Virus record (IMG/VR): IMGVR_UViG_3300044629_000431
Location: 82,478 to 146,477 of that record
Length of the DNA stretch: 64,000 nt
DNA from: a virus
Direction: 5' to 3' (one strand)
The notes below the pieces were generated by a model. The model was not told the origin of the DNA. It did not search any database and was given only the letters and a program-made list of their open reading frames with translations. Positions 17,746-26,727 of the stretch are shown piece by piece. The stretch's first letter is position 1. Each line of letters starts with the position of its first letter. The translations under genes were made by a program, and so were the position numbers.

Positions 17746-17756
17746 TTTTGTGTTTT

Positions 17757-17763
17757 TATTTAG
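17757..17763 (-). promoter_or_regulatory. Possible CTAAATA late motif before the antitoxin gene
   Basis: The motif overlaps the stop codon of the 17760-17969 gene and is 11 bases from the ATG, too close to be convincing. Confidence 0.25.
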
Positions 17764-17969
17764 TTGTTCTCCTGACCTTTGATAGCGAGGTCAGCATACT
17801 CAATCTGATCTGGGTCAAGTTGGTCGGTGACAACTTCCAGCACGTTCATAAACTCTTCTACAGTCTCACACTCAACCAGACGCTCGCTTCCCTGATCACT
17901 AATCAGAAGGAAGGTGCGAGTGCAAACGTCGATGACAATACCGAGAACAGTTTCTTGTGCGGTGCTCAT
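17760..17969 (-). CDS. Small hypothetical protein, early gene
   Basis: This 69-residue acidic protein begins MSTAQETVLGIVIDVC. Its centre, TFLLISDQGSERLVECET, looks like a small beta-barrel or two-layer fold. I do not recognise a family. A near-perfect sigma70 promoter lies directly upstream, so it is probably an early gene, first in a unit with the antitoxin and the tRNAs. Confidence 0.6.
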   Translation of the reverse strand: MSTAQETVLGIVIDVCTRTFLLISDQGSERLVECETVEEFMNVLEVVTDQLDPDQIEYADLAIKGQENN

Positions 17970-17994
17970 GGGTGGTTTTGTTGATTACCTGAGT

Positions 17995-18023
17995 ATTATA
18001 GGGCAGATGGGGGCGGGTGTCAA
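17995..18023 (-). promoter_or_regulatory. Consensus sigma70 promoter (early) before the antitoxin/tRNA unit
   Basis: TTGACA (18018-18023), a 17-base spacer and TATAAT (17995-18000) on the minus strand. The -35 box overlaps the stop codon of the structural gene at 18020. Confidence 0.9.
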
Positions 18024-18706
18024 GCGGTTGGTGAAGTATCTTTAATAGCCTGTATTGCTATGCTGATTTGAGTATTCTTATCGGTCAAAAGTCTAGTGGT
18101 TTTATTTTGTCCGTATCTTGCAATTTCATATTCAGATCGTTCACCTTTTACAGCATTTGTTTTTGTAACTAGATTTGTTACTTGAGATTGCAATGCTGAT
18201 ATTTGACTTTGTAATGTTGTTATAGAAGAAGCGTGTGAAACACAGACAGAAGATGTACAAGGTGTTCTAAAACAACTTCCTATAGTACCAAATAGGCTTC
18301 CAATGCCAGTTTGAGATGTATCAGACTGTGTATAAACGACAAAAGAACCTATACCAACATTTGATGCTGTTAAAGTATTGTTTGTATTTCCATAAGGATC
18401 ATTGCCATCATAGGTTGAAGTGGAATAGTTTGGAGTTTTTGCAACGATACTATCTGGGAAAATATTTGTTACTCCTACCGTAGTTCCACATCCAACTGCA
18501 AATGCATTTGTTGATAAGACAACAATTTGTGACTTTAGACTATTAATTTGTGAAACCAAAGACACAATATCACTATCCAACTTTACACAAGTGGGACTGA
18601 ACATCTCAATATCTGCCTGAGTCTTCGGCGTTTCTTGTGCCACATAACCAAGAGCATTTTCATTATTTTTAATTTTATTTTGAAGGTTATCAATTAACTG
18701 ACTCAT
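18020..18706 (-). CDS. Coiled-coil structural protein at the end of the baseplate operon
   Basis: This 228-residue protein has two predicted coiled-coil parts (about 1-65 and 155-225) around a beta-rich, Cys-containing centre (GSCFRTPCTSSVCVSH). Such proteins are found beside the hub genes of T4-like cyanophages and are probably virion components. The TAA of the gene before overlaps its ATG (TAATG), so the two are translated together. No enzymatic motif is seen. Confidence 0.6.
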   Translation of the reverse strand: MSQLIDNLQNKIKNNENALGYVAQETPKTQADIEMFSPTCVKLDSDIVSLVSQINSLKSQIVVLSTNAFAVGCGTTVGVTNIFPDSIVAKTPNYSTSTYDGNDPYGNTNNTLTASNVGIGSFVVYTQSDTSQTGIGSLFGTIGSCFRTPCTSSVCVSHASSITTLQSQISALQSQVTNLVTKTNAVKGERSEYEIARYGQNKTTRLLTDKNTQISIAIQAIKDTSPTA

Positions 18707-19398
18707 TACCCTACTCCATTTTTAAGTTCTTCAACGGTTGCTTTTAATTGATTTATCTGCTCTTGTTGCTCCTTAATTGCTTCGATGAGAAGACCAACTA
18801 GATTTCCATATTGAACACCTTTATACCCATCTGGTCTATTCACAACAACTTCTGGAATAATTTCTTCAACTTCTTGGGCAATAACTCCTATTTGTTTTTG
18901 CTTATTTTCTTTAAAGTCAAACGTGACTCCACGAAGCGCAGATACTTTTTTCAGAGGTTCTTGAATAGTCTCAATATTTTCTTTTAGGTTTTCATCCGAA
19001 GGTAATGACTTACCTAAAGCAAGTTCTGCTTCAAGATCTTTTCCATTAATTTTAACACTTCCAAATAAATTAACATCACCGATATAAGTCATTGACCCTA
19101 CAGACATAGAAAGTCCTGTATGCAATAATGTTGAAAATCCAGCAAGAATACCACCACTTGCAAACAGACTTGGAATGACTGGAATAATGTCAAATGGATT
19201 TTTAATTAGAAAAACACTTCCAGTTTTAATAGTTTGACCTAGAGTAACACTATTACCACCAGTTAAATGATTCTCATTTGCAATTACATTATCCTGAAAG
19301 ATTGACTCCTCAGAATAAGTCTTCTGTTTTCCAGGAATGTTACCACCCTTTAGAATGTCAAAAATTTTAAACAGACTTGTTAAAGCAGAAAAAGACAT
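18706..19398 (-). CDS. Short structural protein with C-terminal Peptidase_S74 chaperone
   Basis: In this 230-residue protein the last ~105 residues are an S74 domain (SDENLKENI, then IGVIAQEVEEIIPEVV, KGVQYGNLVGLLIEAIKEQQ and a coiled-coil end). The N-terminal ~120 residues hold a short beta-rich region. S74 domains trimerise fibres and then self-cleave; here the remaining product would be very small. Its place directly after the gp5-like and beta-helix genes suggests a short fibre or tip on the baseplate. Ser and Lys of the proposed dyad are present. Confidence 0.75.
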   Translation of the reverse strand: MSFSALTSLFKIFDILKGGNIPGKQKTYSEESIFQDNVIANENHLTGGNSVTLGQTIKTGSVFLIKNPFDIIPVIPSLFASGGILAGFSTLLHTGLSMSVGSMTYIGDVNLFGSVKINGKDLEAELALGKSLPSDENLKENIETIQEPLKKVSALRGVTFDFKENKQKQIGVIAQEVEEIIPEVVVNRPDGYKGVQYGNLVGLLIEAIKEQQEQINQLKATVEELKNGVG

Positions 19399-19399
19399 A

Positions 19400-19951
19400 T
19401 TATCCTCCTAAAAATTGTTCCGTAATACTACAGTTGCGACTGCGAGCTGCACTTGAACCTACATGAGACTCTTCGAAACATTTCTCTTTAAATGATTCAC
19501 CTTCTGGAAGCATATTACCAGTCTGTGCTTGAAGATTTGCAACGTTTGCGCTAATACCTAGACCGCCGCCTACTTTTATGTTCAAATCTTTTCCTACATT
19601 CATATCTAATGTTCCGTCGCAATCAATTTTAATACGACTACCACGTATTCTAACTTGTCCTGTTTTATCTGCTGTTAAGCAAATATCACCACCAGCAGTC
19701 ATAATCTCAATATCTATGCCTCCACCACTTTTCTTTCCAGCATGTATTTCAATTTTACCATCATTATAAATGCTCATTAAACCACCTTCAGACAAACTTA
19801 CAGAACTCTGCAGTTTATCTGCTGTTACCGCATAAAACTGATATACACCAGTTCCAGTTCCACCCATTATTGGGCTATGCAATGTTAGTTTAACATCGGT
19901 TGAGAAATTAACAAAATCTCTTTTATCCCAGTTCTTTTTTCTTTCTGCCAT
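19400..19951 (-). CDS. Baseplate spike-like protein with repeated beta strands
   Basis: In this 183-residue protein, residues ~60-140 contain alternating hydrophobic strands with the pattern seen in triple beta-helix spikes: GKIEIHAG, IDIEIMTAGGDICL, GQVRIRGSRIKID, GTLDMNVGKDLNIKVG. In T4 the comparable spike helix is the C-terminal part of gp5. Here it seems to be a separate gene immediately downstream of the gp5-like gene, 1 base apart. A function in membrane puncture is inference. Confidence 0.6.
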   Translation of the reverse strand: MAERKKNWDKRDFVNFSTDVKLTLHSPIMGGTGTGVYQFYAVTADKLQSSVSLSEGGLMSIYNDGKIEIHAGKKSGGGIDIEIMTAGGDICLTADKTGQVRIRGSRIKIDCDGTLDMNVGKDLNIKVGGGLGISANVANLQAQTGNMLPEGESFKEKCFEESHVGSSAARSRNCSITEQFLGG

Positions 19952-19952
19952 T

Positions 19953-21977
19953 TTATGTTGTTACACAATCTACAACTTGTTTAACTTCACCTTGTAAATC
20001 TGGTACATCTAGTTTTGGTTTTAAAATAGCACCAACACCAGTTTCTGTGACAACGCTTAAAACTGGTAAAGAAGTAACATTAACCCTATTTATTGGTGTG
20101 ACCTTAACGATGTATCCACTTGCAATTTGAGTTTCATATTCATTTCCTAGATCATCAATGACTTTATCTCCTGGTGAGTATCCACTTCCGGTATTAATTA
20201 CAGATACATCGGACACGATATATGGTTGTTCTACAGCAGGGTAGTTCTCACCCTCTGAAACAATGTAGATAGAGTTTACTTGACCATCCTTAATTGTCGC
20301 TCTAGCAACAGCACCATATCCTTGGTTGCAACTGTCGGTAATTTCTACGAATGGGGGATAAACATAACCAGAACCAGGATTGGTCATTTTAACTCCTATG
20401 ATTCCTCCTGTTACACCACCATTTGCGGCATCAACAATATTACCAAGTAAAGGAATTCCAGAAGCACCGCTTCCACCGCCACCAAAGATATTGATTGTTG
20501 GAGGACCACAGAACTGAGGAATACCAGCAAAACAATCGCTGATACCACTAAAGTCTGGTGATGAAATACCTGCATTGAAAATATCAAATGCACCGACGAT
20601 TTGCGATACACCTTCGATTGGATTACCTGCTCCAGTCTGTGCATCTGCAATTGAAAATGCAGTATTTGCAAGTTCAAGAATTGAATTGATATCAGTTACT
20701 TTTGGCATCTTTGTTCCATATCCAACAATCCATTCTTTCGTATCATTATCATCTTCATCTTCTTCACATTTAGGAATACCAAGCATTCCCAAGAATGACT
20801 CTCCAGTGTTGCGTAAAAAGTCTTCCGTATTAAATCCACCAACATATTTAAGAATAGATTGTAATCCACCAATAGCAGACTGAAGACCAGTTGCAATCTG
20901 ACCAATAATGCTGTTCATTATTGATCCCATAAATTGCTCCGCAACACAAGACACAAAGTTAGCAATATTATCAACGATTGCATACAACATTTGTCTAATG
21001 ATATTACCAATAGACTTAATGATACTTTCTATCAAACAAGGAATTCTTTTTTCAAGTTCACATATTACAGGAATCATTGCTTTCTCTGCAAGTTCACCTG
21101 CTTTGTTTGCAGTTGTTGGGTTTAGTGTTGCAGCAAATACTAGACCATAAACTGTAGAATAAAGAATTTTAAGACCTGCTTTAATGAGGGGGATAAGTGC
21201 TTTGAATACTGCATTAACTGCACCACCAACTTGCTGACTAACAATATCCTCTAACTGCTTTACACGAAAATCAATTTCTTGTTTTAACCATTCTCTTGCT
21301 TCCTCAATACCATTAGCAATCTTATCTTCAAACTCTGCATAGTCTTTTAAAAAATTGCCAAGAGCATTTTCAATCTTATCAAGAGTAGAAGGTTTTTTAG
21401 TTGCATTTAATACTTTATCACCAATTGCATCAGAAAGACCAACGGCACCCTTTCCACCAGCAGATTCTACTTGACTTTTCTGTAGAGCAACTGGTGATGG
21501 TTGAGATGTTGAAGACTGTTCGTTTGTGTTTCCACCTAGTATCTGAGATGTTGCTCCATCAGGTGGTTTGATATCATTTGTAAACCCAGTAAATGGAATA
21601 AAAGGTCCCGAATATGCTTTTTCTGGTTTATATGCAGTATGACCAAATGCACCGACAATTACAGGAACTTGAGCATTGTCCCCATCCATAAAAAATCCAA
21701 ATACCACATCTCCAGGTGCGACACGAACTTTTTGTGCCGAACCTTGACCACCAGTTCCTGCGGTCATTGGTAATACTATTTGTGCCCAAGGAAGATCTTC
21801 ATCTTTTAGTTCAACCGTATTTGCGGGATGATATCCCATAATACGGACCTTAGCCCTATTTCCCCACCCTTTACCATCTTTTTGGTCAGCCCATACCTCT
21901 TTAAGTGCTACTTGACCAATCCACCAACGGAATCCATCTCTACCAATAAAATTAGATTTTAATAAGGACTCTTCCAT
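19953..21977 (-). CDS. 5: Baseplate hub protein, gp5-like (OB-fold, no lysozyme domain seen)
   Basis: In this 674-residue protein the N-terminal region (about 15-120) matches the T4 gp5 OB domain: WWIGQVALKEVWAD, a strand rich in VRIMGYH, a PWAQIVLPMT turn and GDVVFGFFMDGD. T4 gp5 then carries a T4-type lysozyme, which I cannot find here. The middle is helical and hydrophobic, and the C-terminus has GSGY beta repeats (near 540-600). The peptidoglycan hydrolase modules instead lie in the 23275-25200 protein. It overlaps the gp27-like gene at one base. Confidence 0.75.
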   Translation of the reverse strand: MEESLLKSNFIGRDGFRWWIGQVALKEVWADQKDGKGWGNRAKVRIMGYHPANTVELKDEDLPWAQIVLPMTAGTGGQGSAQKVRVAPGDVVFGFFMDGDNAQVPVIVGAFGHTAYKPEKAYSGPFIPFTGFTNDIKPPDGATSQILGGNTNEQSSTSQPSPVALQKSQVESAGGKGAVGLSDAIGDKVLNATKKPSTLDKIENALGNFLKDYAEFEDKIANGIEEAREWLKQEIDFRVKQLEDIVSQQVGGAVNAVFKALIPLIKAGLKILYSTVYGLVFAATLNPTTANKAGELAEKAMIPVICELEKRIPCLIESIIKSIGNIIRQMLYAIVDNIANFVSCVAEQFMGSIMNSIIGQIATGLQSAIGGLQSILKYVGGFNTEDFLRNTGESFLGMLGIPKCEEDEDDNDTKEWIVGYGTKMPKVTDINSILELANTAFSIADAQTGAGNPIEGVSQIVGAFDIFNAGISSPDFSGISDCFAGIPQFCGPPTINIFGGGGSGASGIPLLGNIVDAANGGVTGGIIGVKMTNPGSGYVYPPFVEITDSCNQGYGAVARATIKDGQVNSIYIVSEGENYPAVEQPYIVSDVSVINTGSGYSPGDKVIDDLGNEYETQIASGYIVKVTPINRVNVTSLPVLSVVTETGVGAILKPKLDVPDLQGEVKQVVDCVTT

Positions 21978-23275
21978 TAGTTGTTATTTTTTCCGTATTT
22001 TCCAAATGTATCTCTAATCAGTTTCATAGATGTGAATGATCCATCTAGGTCAAAGTGATGACAGAGTTCTTTTATCATATATAGACCGCTTTGCTCTTCG
22101 TCAAAAACATTTTTATCAGAGTCTGTAATTTTTGGAATCTGACAGTTAATTAAATCTCCCGCTCTTAAGTTTGTATTTAACGGAACAGTCATACTTACAG
22201 TTTGAGTAAACATAATATTATATCTCATAATTGCTTGAGACTGATATTCAAATGGATTTGCATTTGGTTCCGTAGATATACCCTGATCCATTGTCCCAAT
22301 ATCAAGAACTTGAGTAATAATTCGAGTAGGAAGATTTCCTAAGTTTCCTGGTAGATTGAGGTTTGCTTGACCAAGATTTTTAGTTTTACCAACATAATTT
22401 TCTAGTTTAAATATTGCCTGACTTTGAGGAGTAAATGTTCCATCTAGAGGATTGAAAAACATTCTATAACTTGAATATGTTCCCAGTCTAAGTTTTTCTA
22501 TTAGGTTTTGGTTTCTTTCAGTTGTATAATCAATAATTGCAAAGTCATTATTTCTAAAGAAGTCAGACTCATTTGGTCCATAGTAAGTATAAGTTGCTTT
22601 TGACTCTGCCTGAATTAAATTATCAATGGCACGAAACTGAAATCCATCTTGTGTTTGGTAAAAGAAAAAACCAGCAGTTGCACTACCCGATGAATCTGGA
22701 ACTGCCTTAGACGCTAACCAAACCAATACAGTAAATGGTTTTCTTAAATTTCCAATAAAGGCATATTTGTTTGAGGTTTTATCAATTGTTCCTACTTTTG
22801 TTGCCTTAAGTTTATCATTTAATATTTGAGTTACTGCACTATCAATAGAAGTTCCTGGAGAAAACTTTCCACCGACTCTTGAAGTTTCATTTGTAATTGC
22901 TTCTCTTGAAACTAAGTGTAGTTGGAATACTTCTCGTTGACTTTGACTGATAACGTTTGAAATACTAGAAACATGAAGTAGATCGTCTGGTTTAGAAAAA
23001 TCTAGATCTGGATTTGTTGGCGAGTTTCCACCTATTTTTAACGCAAGTCTTTCGCCACCACGCAAGGGAAGACCATTATAAATTGACTGAAGTTCCCCAC
23101 TTTTACCTCTGATACTTCCACCGGTGTCCATTACAACTATTTTTGCAGTCACAGTTGGTGAGAATACATCTTCATAATAGTCAATAGAATATGTTCCAAG
23201 TCTAATGTCAACCGTCTTTGACTGATCCGTAGATTCTAGTATGAGTTTTTCGTATAGAGATCTTTTAGTTGACAT
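21977..23275 (-). CDS. Baseplate hub protein, probably gp27-like
   Basis: This 432-residue protein is beta-rich. Features include VDIRLGTYSIDYYEDVFSP near the N-terminus, FQLHLVSREAI, and a C-terminal part SGLYMIKELCHHFDLDGSF resembling hub proteins of contractile tails. Its place next to the gp5-like gene, its size (T4 gp27 is 391 residues) and its composition support a gp27-type hub ring that holds the spike. I did not recognise enough residues to prove homology. It overlaps neighbours on both sides by one base. Confidence 0.6.
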   Translation of the reverse strand: MSTKRSLYEKLILESTDQSKTVDIRLGTYSIDYYEDVFSPTVTAKIVVMDTGGSIRGKSGELQSIYNGLPLRGGERLALKIGGNSPTNPDLDFSKPDDLLHVSSISNVISQSQREVFQLHLVSREAITNETSRVGGKFSPGTSIDSAVTQILNDKLKATKVGTIDKTSNKYAFIGNLRKPFTVLVWLASKAVPDSSGSATAGFFFYQTQDGFQFRAIDNLIQAESKATYTYYGPNESDFFRNNDFAIIDYTTERNQNLIEKLRLGTYSSYRMFFNPLDGTFTPQSQAIFKLENYVGKTKNLGQANLNLPGNLGNLPTRIITQVLDIGTMDQGISTEPNANPFEYQSQAIMRYNIMFTQTVSMTVPLNTNLRAGDLINCQIPKITDSDKNVFDEEQSGLYMIKELCHHFDLDGSFTSMKLIRDTFGKYGKNNN

Positions 23276-25200
23276 TAGGTATAAGCAAGCTCCAACAACA
23301 TTCTTTGTTTGATAAGACTATTTAAGCTTGGTCCAGCAATAATAATTGGAGACCCCTCACCAGAACCGGTCATCATTGCTGGATTCTGATATAACTGTGG
23401 TGGAGCGGCAACAACCAATGTTTTTCCACTAGACTCCGGAGTAATACCATCAGATACTGTTGCTCCTTGTCTTCTTCCAGTTATTTGTGCTGGAACTGCT
23501 GTTGTGTTTCCAGGAGCATTAAAAGCAGCCTTGTTTGGTTGATTTGTGAGTAATAAAAGTGGAACATAAGGTGATGGATCAGCATCACTTCCATAACCCA
23601 TTTTTCCTTTTTGTCTTGTGTATTCAAGATGAATGTGAGGACCACTTGAACGACCACTGCTTCCAACTTGAGCAAATGACCTGCCTGCTTTCATTGTGGT
23701 AAACGCTCTCGGTTTTGCAAGCAAATGACCTAAACGAAGTTGGACTCCATATGAAGGAACCCATACATCTACAACGTGTCCATATCCACCATCATCCCAA
23801 CGATATCCAACCCACTCACAATCAACTCTCAATGCAATCCAAGTTCCAGAAGGACACGCAATATCAAGACCCAAGTGTCCAGGTCTATCTGGGTCCTTAA
23901 ATGAATCTGTGATTTGAATGAAAGGAACTCCTCTTCCAATGGATTGAGTCAATACATCTCCACTCACTAATGGTCTAGAACCAAGTCCACCAGGAGTTGC
24001 AGGTGGTGCTGGAGTTGTTTGTGCTGGTGGTGCAGTTGGTGTTCTACCTTTTAAATTTTTATAGGCATCAAGAATCTTATCCCCATGCGCCTTTCCACTA
24101 GTTCCATTTACATCTCTACTATTTGGATAATCACCACCAGTTAAATGATAAACTCCGAACTTTTGAACTAAAAAGAACTCATCAGCATTTGGGTATTTTC
24201 TTTTTATTTGAGTTAAAGTATTTTGTGCGTGAGTTGCAAATAAAGCATCTTGATCTTTTGGTGGAAAATATTTTATTAACTGTTGAGCAGCAGAACGATC
24301 TCCACTTAAAGATCTGTTTATTAAAGACTGTACTTGTGCTTTATTATTACCCGCATTTTTCAATAAAATTTGTTGGGTATCATTTCTTCCAGTCATAAAC
24401 TGGTATCTTCCCAATCCGTGACCAAGATACGTCGTTGGACCTACAGATCCATAGTTTCCTTCTGCTTTAGAAGTTGCATCAGCAAGAGCTTTTAGATTGA
24501 CTCCATAAGAAGTTCCAGTTGGACCACCTGGTGCTGATGGGGGAGTTGGTTGTCCTGTAGTTGGTGCTGGTTGCTGCTCTTCTTCACCAAAATCAAATGG
24601 TTGAACTAGAATATTAATTGCATTAAAAAAATCAACTTCCATTCTACTGAAAGTTGTTCTGACCCTCGACAACGAAGCATCGATTTGCTTACCCATATCA
24701 GAAAAATCAAAAGCAATTAAGTTACGAATAAATGCTGATGAAAGTGTTCCTATTTCTCGAAATATTGAAAGGGTATTCCCCATGAAATTAGACATCGTTC
24801 CAGATATCTTTACGATTCTTTCCCCTAGTTGTTTAGATAATGAAATAATAGTTGGTAAGTTTATAACTGCCCAACCAACCATTGTAATTGCAATGGCATC
24901 AAGTATTCTACCCAAAAATCCTTTGGTTGAGTTTGTGACTGCTCTACCTACACTTCTTATAGAACCAGTTGATCTTGATGCTTCAAATAGGTCTCTTTGT
25001 TGTTTTCTGCGAATACCGTCTTTTCTTTTTTGATAAATGCTTTGTCTTTTCGCAATAGACTGTCTTTTAAAAACAGACTGTTGTTGTAAAGTTCTTCCAA
25101 CACTTTTTGCAATACTATTACTCTGCTTTGATCTCTTTTCAAGATTATCTGTTGACTTGAACAGTTTATTCGAAGTAACTTTAATGAATGAAACGCTCAT
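23275..25200 (-). CDS. Tail hub/tape-measure-region protein with lysozyme-like and M23 peptidase domains
   Basis: This 641-residue protein begins with a basic, helical N-terminus (1-95), followed by a hydrophobic stretch (100-122) and a Pro/Gly linker (205-230). Residues ~233-355 look like a lytic transglycosylase or lysozyme fold (AEGNY with candidate catalytic Glu 247, then GRYQFMT). A second Pro-rich linker leads to an M23/LytM metallopeptidase (about 415-545) with H442xxxD446, a later GHL and HIH at 522-524. The protein could cut both glycan and peptide bonds of peptidoglycan during DNA injection. It sits where T4 has gp29 and gp28, and its N-terminus resembles the next gene. Confidence 0.75.
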   Translation of the reverse strand: MSVSFIKVTSNKLFKSTDNLEKRSKQSNSIAKSVGRTLQQQSVFKRQSIAKRQSIYQKRKDGIRRKQQRDLFEASRSTGSIRSVGRAVTNSTKGFLGRILDAIAITMVGWAVINLPTIISLSKQLGERIVKISGTMSNFMGNTLSIFREIGTLSSAFIRNLIAFDFSDMGKQIDASLSRVRTTFSRMEVDFFNAINILVQPFDFGEEEQQPAPTTGQPTPPSAPGGPTGTSYGVNLKALADATSKAEGNYGSVGPTTYLGHGLGRYQFMTGRNDTQQILLKNAGNNKAQVQSLINRSLSGDRSAAQQLIKYFPPKDQDALFATHAQNTLTQIKRKYPNADEFFLVQKFGVYHLTGGDYPNSRDVNGTSGKAHGDKILDAYKNLKGRTPTAPPAQTTPAPPATPGGLGSRPLVSGDVLTQSIGRGVPFIQITDSFKDPDRPGHLGLDIACPSGTWIALRVDCEWVGYRWDDGGYGHVVDVWVPSYGVQLRLGHLLAKPRAFTTMKAGRSFAQVGSSGRSSGPHIHLEYTRQKGKMGYGSDADPSPYVPLLLLTNQPNKAAFNAPGNTTAVPAQITGRRQGATVSDGITPESSGKTLVVAAPPQLYQNPAMMTGSGEGSPIIIAGPSLNSLIKQRMLLELAYT

Positions 25201-25201
25201 C

Positions 25202-26557
25202 TTATGCTACCACGTTATAGTTTGCCATCGAATAATACACGTAGAAATTATCAGGATTTGACGAAGAAATAGATGGAATATTATTTGCGACTGGGTTCAT
25301 GTTTGCAGGCACATCTCTTGGTTGCTGTTGCTGTCCTGCAGTCACAACGACGGTTGTTTCTGGTTCAGGAGCTGGACCAAGATTTTGTGCTCTAACTAAT
25401 GCAGGAGATGCAGTTGTTTGAACATTTGCTTGAACGGTCGCTGCAGCGTCAGACATTCCTGCCATAGTATATCTGGATGCATCTAATGCACCTTCTGGAA
25501 GATTAAATCCAGCCATTGTGCCAGAAGCTTTAGTAAAGAGATCTTGTCCTAAGTTATTAAGAGGAGAATATAAAGCAAATCCACCCAGTAGTTTAAGTGG
25601 TAATGGTAAGAATGGTATTTTTGAAAGTGCGGTTAGACCTGCTACTGCTGTTCCAGCACCCATAACTGCTTGTCCTGCAGGAACTCCAGAAGCAATATTA
25701 GCAGCAGTTCCAGCAGTTCCTTGCACAAATGGATTTTGAAACAGATTTCCAACTGACCTAAGCATCTGTCCCATTTGAGAAGATGGAGTTGCTGCTATTC
25801 CACTTGTTGGTGCTGCAGCAGGTGGTGGTGGATTTGTTGTGCCAGGACGAACAATGTTTCTAATATTATCTATTGTCCCCTGTGCAGCATTTTTTACAAC
25901 TTGAAAAGGATATTTGAATAGTCCGTTTGCAATTGCTTGCGAGATTCTAGATGTGGTTCTAGTGATTGATCCAACAATTCCTGCAAGACCCGTGTAGATA
26001 TTTCTGAATACATTTCCGGCAAGATTAAAACCTTTACCTACTTGGTTTTTAACTCCATTTAAAGCATCAGTCGTAAACTTAACTGCAGATGCAATACCAC
26101 CAATAACTTTTGGTGCTAACCATCCAGTCAATAATAAGGTAAAGAATCCCATCAAACGGGAAAGAGAAGACTGCGCTTTGACTGCAGCTTTTTGTGCTGG
26201 CGCAACAGTTGCATTCTCAATCTTTCTTTCGACTAATGCTTCTTGACCTTCCCTGAGTTGTTGCTCTGCGACTCTTCTTTCTCTTTCTTGCTCTATCGCT
26301 TCTTTCTGTCTTTCTAGAAAGGAATTTTGTGTAACCGATGCAGAAACAGTTTGCAATGACTGACTTAGACCAACCATTTGTCCGGTGATACGGTCAAGTC
26401 TAATATTCAAACCACCAACTAAATTTGAAACAGAAGACATTAACTGCTGTCTTTCTTGCTGTCTTTCTATTTCAATAGCACCACTCATCTGTCTAGGAGA
26501 AACCATTCCCCTAGCACTATTGATTCCACCTAAGATGGGTGATGCCAGTTCAGCCAT
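25202..26557 (-). CDS. Tape-measure-like or hub protein
   Basis: This 451-residue protein has a long coiled coil at about 30-115, a hydrophobic segment at about 137-155 (FFTLLLTGWLAPKVIGG), a second helical part, and an Ala/Pro-rich C-terminus. This arrangement fits a tape-measure protein packed in the tail tube. The hydrophobic segment and following helix resemble those of the 641-residue neighbour. The gene follows the gp26/gp51 chaperone pair, as tape-measure genes usually do. It overlaps the gp51 end by 8 bases. A length-determining role is inference. Confidence 0.55.
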   Translation of the reverse strand: MAELASPILGGINSARGMVSPRQMSGAIEIERQQERQQLMSSVSNLVGGLNIRLDRITGQMVGLSQSLQTVSASVTQNSFLERQKEAIEQERERRVAEQQLREGQEALVERKIENATVAPAQKAAVKAQSSLSRLMGFFTLLLTGWLAPKVIGGIASAVKFTTDALNGVKNQVGKGFNLAGNVFRNIYTGLAGIVGSITRTTSRISQAIANGLFKYPFQVVKNAAQGTIDNIRNIVRPGTTNPPPPAAAPTSGIAATPSSQMGQMLRSVGNLFQNPFVQGTAGTAANIASGVPAGQAVMGAGTAVAGLTALSKIPFLPLPLKLLGGFALYSPLNNLGQDLFTKASGTMAGFNLPEGALDASRYTMAGMSDAAATVQANVQTTASPALVRAQNLGPAPEPETTVVVTAGQQQQPRDVPANMNPVANNIPSISSSNPDNFYVYYSMANYNVVA

Positions 26558-26723
26558 TTACTTTGTTTTTAAGATTTTCTTCTTCTATGAAATTATGGAG
26601 AAGAGAAACATAAACTTCTCTTTCCCAAGGTATCATATTTTCAAGTTCTGTCAATGAGTATTTATGATGCTGAATCAAGGCAAAGTTGGTTTTGAAGTAT
26701 GACTCAAGACTTTCATGAGCCAT
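26550..26723 (-). CDS. 51: gp51-like baseplate hub assembly factor, probably made by -1 frameshift from gp26
   Basis: This 57-residue ORF begins MAHESLESYF and contains YSLTELENMIPWEREVYVSL, a motif I associate with the T-type partner of tape-measure chaperones. In T4, gene 51 follows gene 26, as here. The ATG is in the -1 frame relative to gp26. It lies inside a 12-bp RNA stem just after a T TTT TTC slippery site and shows no clear ribosome binding site. It is therefore probably expressed as a fusion with gp26 (about 299 residues); independent initiation remains possible. It overlaps the next gene by 8 bases. Confidence 0.7.
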   Translation of the reverse strand: MAHESLESYFKTNFALIQHHKYSLTELENMIPWEREVYVSLLHNFIEEENLKNKVNG

Positions 26724-26727
26724 ACTT
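26695..26727 (-). promoter_or_regulatory. RNA stem-loop downstream of the slippery site
   Basis: Bases 26716-26727 (AAGTATGGCTCA on the minus strand) pair with 26695-26706 (TGAGTCATACTT) over 12 bp with one G-U pair and a 9-base loop. The stem starts 4 bases after the heptamer and covers the gp51 ATG. Confidence 0.75.
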
